Assembly (NCBI GenBank): GCA_016929645.1
Contig: JAFGIK010000080.1
Coordinates: 1-34,024 of the forward strand
From: Candidatus Dojkabacteria bacterium
GTDB lineage: Bacteria; Patescibacteriota; Dojkabacteria; SC72; JAFGCJ01
DNA: 34,024 nt
Direction: 5' to 3'
In this document: one piece after another, positions 22,374 to 31,236 of the stretch
Layout: every line of letters begins with the position of its first letter
Position numbering within the stretch: the first letter of the stretch is position 1
Notes under the pieces: generated by a model
Seen by the model: the letters and a program-made list of their open reading frames with translations, nothing else
The model's database searches: none
Told to the model about the DNA's origin: nothing
Translations under genes and position numbers: made by a program

Positions 22374-23288
22374 CTAAAGTTTTTCCGCTGCACGAAGTTT
22401 CGCACTTCGTGATCTGTGATTATTCAGTATCTCAGATTGAGTTGCTTTTAACGGTTTCTTCGTTAATATGCGAATTTTATTTTCGCTTTCATATTGTTTA
22501 TAAATTTTCTTAACAATTCTATCTTCAAGTGAATGATAGCTAACAACAACAGACCTACCATTTGTGTCCAATATCGAAAGGGCCGAGACTAACCCTTCTT
22601 CCAAATTGTGTAATTCATCATTAACAGCAATTCGAAGAGCCTGAAAAACTCTTGTTGCAGGATGTCTCGGCCCATGTCGATATTTGGCCGGTATAGCTCT
22701 ACAAACAATATCAACAAGAGTTTCGGTACTAATATTTTTATCAATATTCATCTTCACGTAATACTTAAGTTCCCGAGCAATTCTCCCTGAAAAAAGCTCT
22801 TCTCCATACATAGAAAAAATTGATTCCAGTTCCTTTTCTGATAATAATTTTATAAGGTCGACCGCTTTAACACTAAAACGTTCATCCATTCTCATATCAA
22901 GATCTCCTTCACTCTTGAAACTAAAACCACGCCTTGAATTTGCAAGTTGCCTTGAAGACAAACCAAGATCAAAAACTATGCCATCAACCTTATTTATATT
23001 CAAAGAGCTAACAACATCATCTATGTCATTAAAATTCGATCTGACTATAATCCATTTTTTATCTTTTCTCTCTAAATCCTGTTTATAAAAATTATTAACA
23101 AATTCTATTGATTCAGCATCACAATCAATACTCACAAGAGTTCCTGTTTTTAGTAAATCAAAAATTGCTTTACTGTATCCCCCATCTCCAAGAGTACAGT
23201 CCACATAAATTCCAGAAGTATTAATTTTCAAATAATCAAGAACTTCATTTAAAAGAACAGGTATATGAACCTTTTTAGTATTCATCAT
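22374..23288 (-). CDS. rsmH: 16S rRNA (cytosine-1402-N4)-methyltransferase
   Basis: A 304-residue SAM-dependent methyltransferase modifying C1402 in the ribosomal P site. The SAM loop is DCTLGDGGYSKAIF (near 31-44). The family's internal segments LGLSSRQLANSRRGFSF and FQALRIAVNDEL are present. The C-terminal segment is LTKKPLKAT, then NHRSRSAKLRAAEKL. Full length. The ATG overlaps the mraZ stop by 4 bases (ATGA); a second ATG follows at once, so either 23288 or 23285 may be used. The mraZ-rsmH order is one of the most conserved in bacteria. Confidence 0.96.
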   Translation of the reverse strand: MMNTKKVHIPVLLNEVLDYLKINTSGIYVDCTLGDGGYSKAIFDLLKTGTLVSIDCDAESIEFVNNFYKQDLERKDKKWIIVRSNFNDIDDVVSSLNINKVDGIVFDLGLSSRQLANSRRGFSFKSEGDLDMRMDERFSVKAVDLIKLLSEKELESIFSMYGEELFSGRIARELKYYVKMNIDKNISTETLVDIVCRAIPAKYRHGPRHPATRVFQALRIAVNDELHNLEEGLVSALSILDTNGRSVVVSYHSLEDRIVKKIYKQYESENKIRILTKKPLKATQSEILNNHRSRSAKLRAAEKL

Positions 23289-23731
23289 TTTTGACTAATA
23301 TTTTTACTTACCGTTATCAATTCCTGTGCGATCTTTTCTCCATTTTCGCTAATATATTTCTCATGTTCAGTCCATTTTGACTTTGACCATACCTCAACCC
23401 AATTCACAAGACCTAAAAAGATAGCTTCTTCCTTCAGATCTGCATATTCAACAAGTCCATCAGGAACAACAAATCTACCTTGCAAATCTAGTTCTATCTC
23501 ATGAGCACCGGCTATTAAAAATCTACTCGTATCTCTGATTTTTTTATCAATGAACTGACCGTTGATCACATCTTTAGTAATCTCAGACCACTGTTTTTCA
23601 TCAACAAGAACAAGACAATTTTCATAACCTCTAGTCAATATCAAATTACCTTTAAATTGATCTCTGAATTTTTTGGGCAAAGCGACTCTTTTCTTCTCTC
23701 CAATTTTGCTTGAATATTGACCAATAATCAC
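23285..23731 (-). CDS. mraZ: MraZ transcriptional regulator
   Basis: A 148-residue protein of two AbrB/SpoVT-like half-domains: KKRVALPKKFRDQF (about 13-26) and the second DLQGRFVVPDGL (about 80-91). MraZ forms ring-shaped oligomers that bind direct repeats upstream of its own gene and regulate the dcw cluster. The start is GTG at 23729-23731. A matching set of three GTGGTGA repeats lies 38-64 bases upstream, so autoregulation is well supported. TATATT (minus strand 23756-23751) is a probable -10, leaving a leader of about 13 bases. Confidence 0.95.
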   Translation of the reverse strand: MIIGQYSSKIGEKKRVALPKKFRDQFKGNLILTRGYENCLVLVDEKQWSEITKDVINGQFIDKKIRDTSRFLIAGAHEIELDLQGRFVVPDGLVEYADLKEEAIFLGLVNWVEVWSKSKWTEHEKYISENGEKIAQELITVSKNISQK

Positions 23732-23768
23732 GGTTTATTAAGGATCATTTAATATAATCTAAAGTCTA

Positions 23769-23795
23769 TCACCACACTTCACCACTATTCACCAC
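23769..23795 (-). promoter_or_regulatory. MraZ box: three GTGGTGA direct repeats at 10-base period
   Basis: On the minus strand GTGGTGA occurs at 23795-23789, 23785-23779 and 23775-23769, exactly 10 bases apart and overlapping the -35 region of the mraZ promoter. Known MraZ sites are GTG-rich direct repeats with the same one-turn spacing, so this is the MraZ operator with high likelihood. Confidence 0.85.
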
Positions 23796-24010
23796 TACAA
23801 TATCATGCTTACATATATAATGTCAAACCTATATTTAAATATCCTAAATTGAACAGAAATCTATTAATAAATAAGGATAAAAAAACAAGGAGAAATGATC
23901 ACCTGATGATTCTCTCGATAAAATCTCATTGAGAAATGATTATTAAAGATGTTACTAAAACCCAAAAAAACGTAGACTATTATGATATTCTAAAAACAAT
24001 ATAGACAGCA
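23796..24010. other. Divergent intergenic region between mraZ and the PBP gene
   Basis: No gene is visible. The stretch is very AT-rich. It contains a direct repeat GAGAAATGAT (23890-23899 and 23931-23940, 41 bases apart), a TCTCA-T-TGAGA palindrome (23924-23934) and GAGAA/TTCTC inverted arms (23890-23914). These could be protein-binding sites or a small RNA; nothing identifies which. Confidence 0.35.
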
Positions 24011-24055
24011 TTGTTAAAATATGAAAATATTGTTAAGTCAATATTATCTTGTTAA
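24011..24055 (+). repeat. Three TTGTTAA direct repeats at 19-base period
   Basis: TTGTTAA occurs at 24011-24017, 24030-24036 and 24049-24055, each exactly 19 bases after the last. They end 23 bases before the TATAAT of the PBP gene. The regular spacing suggests an operator for an oligomeric regulator; the protein is unknown. Confidence 0.5.
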
Positions 24056-24078
24056 TAGACTCGCTAATATTATTTATA

Positions 24079-24084
24079 TATAAT
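24079..24084 (+). promoter_or_regulatory. -10 box of the PBP gene, implying a leaderless mRNA
   Basis: A perfect TATAAT ends 9 bases before ATG 24094, so transcription would begin within a few bases of the start codon. The -35 side is weak (TAGACT at 24057-24062, spacing 16), which fits an activated promoter. Confidence 0.55.
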
Positions 24085-24093
24085 GTAAAAGTC

Positions 24094-27000
24094 ATGAGAT
24101 ACAAAGTTGGGATTACTTCATCAAAATTTGGTTCAATTTCTACTCGCGGGTCAAGTGCCCGTCCAATTGCTAAATCATCATCAGATAGAAAATATAAATA
24201 TCGAAAGATAAAAAAATATAGTCCAACCAGAGAGAAAACAGGGAAATGGGGCTGGTCTGCTCCTAAATCAATGAAGAAAAAAGAGATTATGAAGAAGGTT
24301 GGTAAGATTCTTGGAGTATTTATTGGGATCATGACTTTAGGTGCACTTGCTGGCACCTTATATGTCGGTGCAACACTAGCCAATATCAAACGATCTCTTC
24401 CCGATCCAAACGCTCTTGTTGATAGAACTTCAGATCAAAGCACAAGAATATACGATCGCGGTGGACCTGAAAACGGAAAACTTCTTTATACAATCTATGG
24501 TGATGAGAATCGAGAATTTGTTAGCGTTGATAAAATTCCAAATTATACAAAATGGGCGTTATTAGCAGCAGAAGATGTAGAATTCTATGATCACAAAGGT
24601 ATAGATATTCCTGGTCTGGCCATGGCTGTTTATGTCAATGTTATCAAGGGTGAGGAAGGACGTGGATCCAGTACTATCAGTCAACAGCTCGTTAGAAATA
24701 CTCTACTCTATGATTACATGGGAGATGATGCATATGAACGCTCATACATGAGAAAACTGAAAGAAATACTTATCACAATGCAATTGGAGCAGACATTATC
24801 CAAAGATGAAATTTTACAGATGTACATGAACGAAATTCCTCTTGGCGGAACCAATTATGGATATGAGGCTGCAGCAAAATCTTATTTTGATAAAGATGTC
24901 AGTGAACTGACTCTGGCTGAAAGCGCTATGCTTGCTGGTCTGATCCAGGCACCAGGGGCTTATTCACCGCTATTTGGTAGCGAACCAGAAAAAGCAATTG
25001 AACGGCAAAATTATGTTCTAGACCAGATGTGGGATAACAGAGATTACATTAGAGAGGAATCAAAAAAGCACGGAGAAGAATTAGTCATTACAGAGGACAT
25101 GATTAAACAGGCCAAAAGCGAAGTACTACAATATGCAGATGTACAGATTGATATTGAAGCTCCTCATTTTGTTTTTTACGTAAAAGATCAACTAATCCAG
25201 GAATATGGAATTGACCGAGTTGAAAGAGGCGGATTAACAGTTACCACCTCCCTAGACTATGAAACACAACAGATTGCAGAGGAGGAAGTTCGTGCAGGAG
25301 TTGATAAGTTCCGAACTGCATATAATGTAAATAATGGATCCATGGTAGCAATCGATCCCAAAACAGGAGAGGTTCTTGCAATGGTTGGTTCCTATGATTA
25401 CTGGGCTGCTCCTGATCCAAGAGTAGATGGTAATGTAAATATTGCCACAGCTGATAGACAGATGGGATCAGCAGTAAAAACAATTACATATCTAACAGCA
25501 TTTGATAAAGGTTATAGCCCTGCTCTTCTTACCCCTGATATTCCATTAGATTTCGGATATCAACTTAAAAACTGGGATGGTAGCTATTCCGGACTAATTC
25601 TTGCAAGACAAGCACTTGTCGAATCTAGAAATATACCAGCTATCTATACATTAGAGTTAGTTGGAGGTTCAAACTCATTTGTTGATTCAGCAGAAAAACT
25701 AGGAATTACTACATTAACAAATAGAGATCAATATGGATTAAGTATCACACTTGGAGCTGCAGAAATGAAACTTGCTGAGCTGACTTCAGTATATGGAGTT
25801 TATGCGAATGAAGGTATAAGACATGACATAAAACCTGTTATAAAAGTAGAAACTTCTAATGGAGAAGATATAACTCCAAGAGAATGGAGAGATACAGAAG
25901 GAACAAGAGTATGGGATGAAAGGGAAGTTTATTTACTAAACTGGACAATCTGTGACTTGAGCAATCAAGGTAGATTGATGAGCCAATATTACAGTGCAGG
26001 AAGCCAAAGACTCTGCGGCAAAACAGGTACTACTGACGGACCTAAAGATTTAACAGCCTTTCTATATTATCCAAACTTAGTCGTGGGAGTATGGACAGGT
26101 AACAATAATAATGAAATTACTACAGGGTCATGGGGTCAAGGTTGGAGCACAACTGTACCATTACCTATTGCAAGTTCATTTATGTCCAGAGTCGTAGGTA
26201 AATATGGAAACGCCTGGTATGACAATCGTCCTGCAGGAGTCGTATCAGGATCAGTATGTAAGGACACAGGACTTCTTGCCACATCAACATCTAACTGTGC
26301 TGCAGTATCATCAGTATTTTTACAAGAACATATTCCTGCAGTTGACAATGCTCACGTAAAGAAACCTATTTGTAAAGAGACAGGATTAATAGCCACAAAT
26401 GAGTCGGAGGCAAAAGCACTCGGATTAATTGACTACAAGACATTCCTTAATATAAAGCTTGAGAACGCACGACATCAGAATTCATTAAATAATTGGCTGT
26501 CAGGACATAAAGAATATGGCTCAACATCTACCTTGCCAGCAGAAGGGGTATGTCCAATTCCAGATACACCACCTACAATAACGATTACTTCTCCTACTGG
26601 AGGAACTTCGTACTTTCAAGGCGACACCGCAAATATAACAATTTCGGCAAACGCAACAAAAGGAATTCAGAGGGTAGAATACTATATCGATGGGTCAAGT
26701 ATCGGAACAGTAACAACTGCACCATATGGTCTTTCATACACAATACCTGCTTCCTTACCAGTAGGGGCACATACAATACTTGCACGTGTTTACGATCCAG
26801 ATGGTAAAAGTGGTGATGACACTGTGGTAATAAATATAAAAAGCACTACTCCGACAGTTTCAATATCAATGACCGCACCGACAACAGGAAGTACTGTATC
26901 ATTCCCCCAGACAGTAACAGCATCAGTTTCCGGCACTGCTATCGTAACCGGGGTAACCTTTACAATAACAGGACCAGAAAACAGATCTCTTACTGGAGTT

Positions 27001-27132
27001 AACGTTGGCGGAGGAAATTGGACTTCTACTTGGGCAGGACCAATGACTCCTGGTAGCTATTCAATCTATGCAACAGCTACAACAAACGTAGGCTCAGTAC
27101 AAAGTAGTACAATCACAGTAACAGCGCCATAA
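24094..27132 (+). CDS. Class A penicillin-binding protein with C-terminal Ig-like domains
   Basis: A bifunctional wall polymerase and crosslinker of 1012 residues. A basic cytosolic tail (1-70) precedes one membrane helix (about 72-95). The glycosyltransferase 51 domain has AAEDVEFYDHKG with catalytic Glu160, then GSSTISQQLVRN. The transpeptidase domain has SAVK (Ser459), SRN (511-513) and KTG (643-645). All motifs are intact. After a Cys-containing 'VCKDTGLLAT' segment come two Ig-like domains (about 826-915 and 918-1012; PPTITITSPTGG opens the first), probably binding wall or surface polymers. ATG 24094 is preferred over an upstream in-frame start at 24049, which lies before the -10 box. 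It diverges from the dcw cluster. Confidence 0.93.
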   Translation: MRYKVGITSSKFGSISTRGSSARPIAKSSSDRKYKYRKIKKYSPTREKTGKWGWSAPKSMKKKEIMKKVGKILGVFIGIMTLGALAGTLYVGATLANIKRSLPDPNALVDRTSDQSTRIYDRGGPENGKLLYTIYGDENREFVSVDKIPNYTKWALLAAEDVEFYDHKGIDIPGLAMAVYVNVIKGEEGRGSSTISQQLVRNTLLYDYMGDDAYERSYMRKLKEILITMQLEQTLSKDEILQMYMNEIPLGGTNYGYEAAAKSYFDKDVSELTLAESAMLAGLIQAPGAYSPLFGSEPEKAIERQNYVLDQMWDNRDYIREESKKHGEELVITEDMIKQAKSEVLQYADVQIDIEAPHFVFYVKDQLIQEYGIDRVERGGLTVTTSLDYETQQIAEEEVRAGVDKFRTAYNVNNGSMVAIDPKTGEVLAMVGSYDYWAAPDPRVDGNVNIATADRQMGSAVKTITYLTAFDKGYSPALLTPDIPLDFGYQLKNWDGSYSGLILARQALVESRNIPAIYTLELVGGSNSFVDSAEKLGITTLTNRDQYGLSITLGAAEMKLAELTSVYGVYANEGIRHDIKPVIKVETSNGEDITPREWRDTEGTRVWDEREVYLLNWTICDLSNQGRLMSQYYSAGSQRLCGKTGTTDGPKDLTAFLYYPNLVVGVWTGNNNNEITTGSWGQGWSTTVPLPIASSFMSRVVGKYGNAWYDNRPAGVVSGSVCKDTGLLATSTSNCAAVSSVFLQEHIPAVDNAHVKKPICKETGLIATNESEAKALGLIDYKTFLNIKLENARHQNSLNNWLSGHKEYGSTSTLPAEGVCPIPDTPPTITITSPTGGTSYFQGDTANITISANATKGIQRVEYYIDGSSIGTVTTAPYGLSYTIPASLPVGAHTILARVYDPDGKSGDDTVVINIKSTTPTVSISMTAPTTGSTVSFPQTVTASVSGTAIVTGVTFTITGPENRSLTGVNVGGGNWTSTWAGPMTPGSYSIYATATTNVGSVQSSTITVTAP

Positions 27133-27155
27133 GGAAAGGAATTTTGATTAAATTA

Positions 27156-27203
27156 AAAGGAGGAGCGGGAAAATCCGAATTCGGATTTTCCCGCTCCTCC
27201 TTT
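27156..27203. terminator. 48-bp perfect palindrome, bidirectional terminator
   Basis: The two 24-base arms are exact reverse complements centred on GAATTC. The plus strand reads AAAGGAGGAGCGGG at the left and CCCGCTCCTCCTTT at the right. It lies between the converging PBP and pheT genes, ends in a short T-run in each direction, and would terminate transcription from both sides. Confidence 0.85.
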
Positions 27204-27238
27204 GTTAATCCTTGATCTTGATTAGTAATTGATTATTT

Positions 27239-29719
27239 CTAAGACACAAGAACTCCGCCTACTCGTTTTTTCACTGATTTAAGTATATCTGACCTAATAG
27301 CTTCAATATCATCATCTTTTAGCGTTTTATTTTCACCCTGGAAAGATATTCTCAGTGTCGTCTTCTTATTATTTTTATTCTTATTATCTTGATAAATATC
27401 AATACAAGATATATCGCTAATTAATTTGCTATCAGAATCAGCAAATTTTATAGCATCAACAATTGCATCATACGGAACATCAACGTCTGTGACTAAAGAG
27501 AAATCATGAATAACCTCTGGATATTTAGACGGATTTTTGTACCTTGGAATATCAGGAATTGCAAAATCAAAATCATCCAATCTAATTTCAAATCCAGATG
27601 TATGCGCAGGCAATCCTAGTTTGCTAATAGTAAACGGATTTATCTCACCGATCAAACCAATAATTTGATCAGCAACCTTTATTAACCCTGTTCGAGATGC
27701 ATTAAATAAGGGCATTTCAAACTTAATCCAATCCATAACTTTATCTTTGGATATATTCGAAGGAAGGATAAGATTGTAATCTAAAACTCCAAGGTTATTC
27801 ATTAACGTATCAAGATACAATTTTGCATGATAATATGACAACGAATGAACAAGTCCAAGGTGCCAATATTCCGCAGGAAGATTAACCTTTACATCTTCAT
27901 CTGCTGATTTCATAGGATTAATGATATCTATCTCAAAACAAGCGAGTTCAGGTTTAGTTTTAACATTTTGAGGAATTTTCTCTAATATTGATGGCAATAA
28001 CACTGGCTTCATATAAGATAGTGCTGGTGATAATGGATTTTTTAGCTGATGACAATTATTTAGGGTCAGATTGCACATATTATATAAATCTGGACCAGTA
28101 AAGGAATAAATAAAAAGCTCATTTGCACCAATAGATTTAAATACTCTTCTGATCCTTTTTCTATTCTCAGGTTCACGGTCTACAGTAACGGGAGCGATCG
28201 AACGCATCGGAAGTTTCGGAACAATCTTGTTGTAACCATAAATACGAATCACCTCTTCGTCAATATCCTGAGGAATCCTCAAATCAGGTCTATATGTAGG
28301 AATTTCAAGAATAAACTCGTCTTCATTGCTTCCAGTTTTAACCGTTATACCAAGCCTTTCTAAAATGTCTTTTATTTCATCGTTTTTTATTTCGACACCA
28401 AGTCTTTTTCGGATTTTATCTGTACTTACGGTAAGAAATCTTGATTCGATTTTTTCTTCATAATAATCATAGATTTTTGACGCAATCTTAGCATTACATA
28501 GCTCTTGCATCATCTGAATACCCTTGTATAGCACAGATTCGCACCTATTCGGATCAAGACCCTTAGAAAATCTTGTCACAGCATCAGTCATCAGACCTGT
28601 TTTCATTGAGGTTTTTCTTACATTATACATATCCAAGTTTTCAACCTGGAAAATGACCCTTGTTGTCAAATCGGAAATTTCAGTATCCTTCCCTCCCATT
28701 ACTCCTGCTATGCCGATAGGGTTGGAACTATCAGCAATGACAACAGTATCATCGTATAGATCCTTAACCTGTTCATCTATTGTTGTTATTTTTTCTCCAG
28801 GTTTACCTAATCTTACATTAATTGTTACATCACCTTTGAGTACGGTATCTTTTGATTTAATTGTATCGTAATCAAAAGCATGACTTGGCTGACCAGTAAG
28901 AAGCATTAGGTAGTTAGTAATATCAACAATATTATTAACTGGATGGATACCATGTTTTGATAATCGAATCTGCATCCATGAGGGGGAATCCTGAATTTTA
29001 ATATCATCTAGCACAACAGCAATATACCTTCTACACAAAGCTTTAGCATTATTTACAACTTTAATTGGCAATCTCTCTTCATTTGGTACTTCTGGCTTAA
29101 TTAACTCAGGTTTACCAAGCCAGTCAATATCCTGAAATTTCTCACGCTGCATCGCTGCAAGCTCTCTTGCCATACCAATAATGGAGAAAGTATCAGGTCT
29201 ATTTGTTAATGATTTATTTTTGATTTCAAGAATCTGATCTACCAAATCCAAGGATTGACTAATATCCTCCCCAGGTTTTAGTTCACCTGATACTGTATAA
29301 ACTGTAGTATGATCATAATTTAGAGCCATCTCTCTGCCAGAAGGAATCATTCCTTCAGACTCGACTTCTTTGATTTTTGTTTTTTCAACCTTAATACCTT
29401 TTCCACCTGCAAGTACTGATTCTGGGATCACGGTTCCCGGTTTCAAGTATGGAACTTTATCACCAACTTTGACAGGACATACCTGAATGACAACTGTTTT
29501 GGTCAAATCTCCGACATCAAGCTTAAGCACTAGTAGTCCATCAGACTTTGGATGCTTTTGAACTTCTAGAACTTTTGCAACAATAATCCCTGAATATTTC
29601 TCTCCAAAATTTTCAATATTTTCTGCCTCAGTTAATGAAACAGAAATCACATCTTTCAACTCTTTAGGAGGTAATGTGATTTTTGTAAATTCTTTGATCC
29701 AATTTAATGATACTTTCAT
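27239..29719 (-). CDS. pheT: Phenylalanyl-tRNA synthetase beta subunit
   Basis: The 826-residue beta subunit of the alpha2-beta2 enzyme charging tRNA-Phe. Domains in order: EMAP-like tRNA-binding fold (about 40-150), B3/B4 editing domain (about 210-390), B5 domain (about 410-490), catalytic-like core and the C-terminal ferredoxin-fold anticodon-binding domain (about 735-826, starting YKNPSKYPEVIHDFSLV). Full length and intact. The ATG overlaps the pheS stop by 4 bases. It ends 36 bases from the 48-bp palindrome. Confidence 0.96.
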   Translation of the reverse strand: MKVSLNWIKEFTKITLPPKELKDVISVSLTEAENIENFGEKYSGIIVAKVLEVQKHPKSDGLLVLKLDVGDLTKTVVIQVCPVKVGDKVPYLKPGTVIPESVLAGGKGIKVEKTKIKEVESEGMIPSGREMALNYDHTTVYTVSGELKPGEDISQSLDLVDQILEIKNKSLTNRPDTFSIIGMARELAAMQREKFQDIDWLGKPELIKPEVPNEERLPIKVVNNAKALCRRYIAVVLDDIKIQDSPSWMQIRLSKHGIHPVNNIVDITNYLMLLTGQPSHAFDYDTIKSKDTVLKGDVTINVRLGKPGEKITTIDEQVKDLYDDTVVIADSSNPIGIAGVMGGKDTEISDLTTRVIFQVENLDMYNVRKTSMKTGLMTDAVTRFSKGLDPNRCESVLYKGIQMMQELCNAKIASKIYDYYEEKIESRFLTVSTDKIRKRLGVEIKNDEIKDILERLGITVKTGSNEDEFILEIPTYRPDLRIPQDIDEEVIRIYGYNKIVPKLPMRSIAPVTVDREPENRKRIRRVFKSIGANELFIYSFTGPDLYNMCNLTLNNCHQLKNPLSPALSYMKPVLLPSILEKIPQNVKTKPELACFEIDIINPMKSADEDVKVNLPAEYWHLGLVHSLSYYHAKLYLDTLMNNLGVLDYNLILPSNISKDKVMDWIKFEMPLFNASRTGLIKVADQIIGLIGEINPFTISKLGLPAHTSGFEIRLDDFDFAIPDIPRYKNPSKYPEVIHDFSLVTDVDVPYDAIVDAIKFADSDSKLISDISCIDIYQDNKNKNNKKTTLRISFQGENKTLKDDDIEAIRSDILKSVKKRVGGVLVS

Positions 29720-30789
29720 TTGAATTGTTCTAAAAATTTTAGATCACCACTATGAATATGACGAATATCATTGATGTGGGATTGAAGTATAACTAATCGG
29801 TCATAGCCAAGACCCCAGGCAAACCCTGTATAAGTTTCAGGATCATAGCCACCTTCACGCAAAACATTGGGATGAATTGGACCACAAGGAACCAATTCAA
29901 CCCATCCGGAATACCCACAGAATGGGCATCCCTTCTGACCACAGGTTAGGCATTCGATTAAAAATTCCAATCCTGGTTCAACAAAAGGAAAGTAGCTCGG
30001 TTGAATTCTGTATTTTACATCACGACCATAAAACTCATTCATAAAAGCAGACAGAGTGCCGATAAGGTGAGCAAGAGTAATTCCTTTATCCACATACATA
30101 CCTTCAACCTGATAAAAAGTGTGTTCGTGACTTGCATCAGTCGCTTCATTTCGCATACATCGACCGACAATAACCTCCCGAATAGGAACTTTTTTAGTAG
30201 TTAATATTCTATTCTGCATCGCTGAAGTATGAGTTATTGGTATAAGATCATCCTGAGTCCAGAACGTATCCCACATGTCTCTTGCTGGATGTTCAGGCGG
30301 TAGGTTCAAGGCTTCAAACACATTGTAATCGTTATCAAGTCTTCTGGAATATGTTACATGAAAACCCATGGATTCGAAAATCCTAAGTGCTTTCTCTCCA
30401 ATCTCTGTAATTGGATGAAGCGAGCCTGGTTGTGAGATAAGTTTAGGTTTATCTTGAAGAGGAATATTTACATCAAAAGGTGCAGTAATATCAATCGCAT
30501 CCTTTGTAAGCATTTTCCCTGTTTGCTGTAAATTTTCCTTACCTCGAAGCGTATTAATTTTCTGTTCAATAGCATTTTTAAGGCTGTTTACAGCTTTCCC
30601 ATAAAGAGGTTTTTCTTTATTTTGTTTTTCCTTGATTCTGCAAAGGAGATCAATTACTAACCCTTTTTTCCCAAGATATTTATGCTTTATCTCATCATAA
30701 TCAAGATTTAAAATATCTTCTGAAAATGATTCATATACAGCTTCAACCTCAGGAAAAGGATTATCTGGAAGTTTATTTTTAGATGGCAT
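29716..30789 (-). CDS. pheS: Phenylalanyl-tRNA synthetase alpha subunit
   Basis: The 357-residue catalytic alpha subunit. An N-terminal coiled coil (about 1-95) is followed by the class II core: the HEHTFYQVEGMYVDK motif 2 region and the late GFAWGLGYDRL motif 3. Between FVEPGLEF and GPIHPNVL there is a four-Cys knuckle, C-x2-C-x4-C-x2-C (LTCGQKGCPFCGYSGW), probably holding a zinc; such inserts occur in some bacterial PheS. The common 'GxGMVHP' reads CGPIHP. ATG 30789 has no Shine-Dalgarno motif. It is 71 bases after rplT and coupled to pheT. Confidence 0.96.
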   Translation of the reverse strand: MPSKNKLPDNPFPEVEAVYESFSEDILNLDYDEIKHKYLGKKGLVIDLLCRIKEKQNKEKPLYGKAVNSLKNAIEQKINTLRGKENLQQTGKMLTKDAIDITAPFDVNIPLQDKPKLISQPGSLHPITEIGEKALRIFESMGFHVTYSRRLDNDYNVFEALNLPPEHPARDMWDTFWTQDDLIPITHTSAMQNRILTTKKVPIREVIVGRCMRNEATDASHEHTFYQVEGMYVDKGITLAHLIGTLSAFMNEFYGRDVKYRIQPSYFPFVEPGLEFLIECLTCGQKGCPFCGYSGWVELVPCGPIHPNVLREGGYDPETYTGFAWGLGYDRLVILQSHINDIRHIHSGDLKFLEQFK

Positions 30790-30860
30790 CCCAGGATTAA
30801 ATTAATTTATATAATGCCCAAAATGAAATTTGATGAGTAACCTGATTAAATGGCCGTAGA

Positions 30861-31205
30861 CTAGGCGTTAACAAAATCTACGACCTTATTAAAGGTCTCA
30901 TCGGCATTAACAGCTAATTCTGCCAAAACGTGGCGATTAAGCTGAACATTCTTTTTCCTGAGATTATGAATGAAGATATTGTATGATAAATCCTTGGCCT
31001 TTAAAGCTGCATTAATTCTTGCAATCCAAAGTCTTCTGAAGTCGTTAATTCTTTTACGTCTATGTTGAAAAGAATACTGGCCTGCATGTAAAAAAGCTTC
31101 ATGAGCAACTTTGTATAGTTTGCTCTTCGTTAATCTAAATCCTTTTGTAGCTTTGAGAACTTTTTTATGTCTTCTTCTTGTTACAATTCCACCTTTTACT
31201 CGCAT
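30861..31205 (-). CDS. rplT: 50S ribosomal protein L20
   Basis: A 114-residue basic protein of the large subunit needed early in 50S assembly. Family marks: MRVKGGIVTRRRHKKVLKATKGF at the start (normally MARVK), RKRINDFRRLWIARINAA in the middle and a helical C-terminus. The ala at position 2 is missing, a one-residue difference from most L20. It lies 31 bases after rpmI in the conserved infC-rpmI-rplT order. In other bacteria L20 represses this operon through mRNA structure; I saw no clear copy of that leader here. Confidence 0.96.
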   Translation of the reverse strand: MRVKGGIVTRRRHKKVLKATKGFRLTKSKLYKVAHEAFLHAGQYSFQHRRKRINDFRRLWIARINAALKAKDLSYNIFIHNLRKKNVQLNRHVLAELAVNADETFNKVVDFVNA

Positions 31206-31236
31206 TTAATAATAATTAATAAACTTATATTCAAAA

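Noticed and set aside
24049-24093. Upstream in-frame start for the PBP gene at 24049
   Set aside because: It lies before the TATAAT at 24079-24084 and would add 15 hydrophobic residues not typical of the family; ATG 24094 fits a leaderless transcript.
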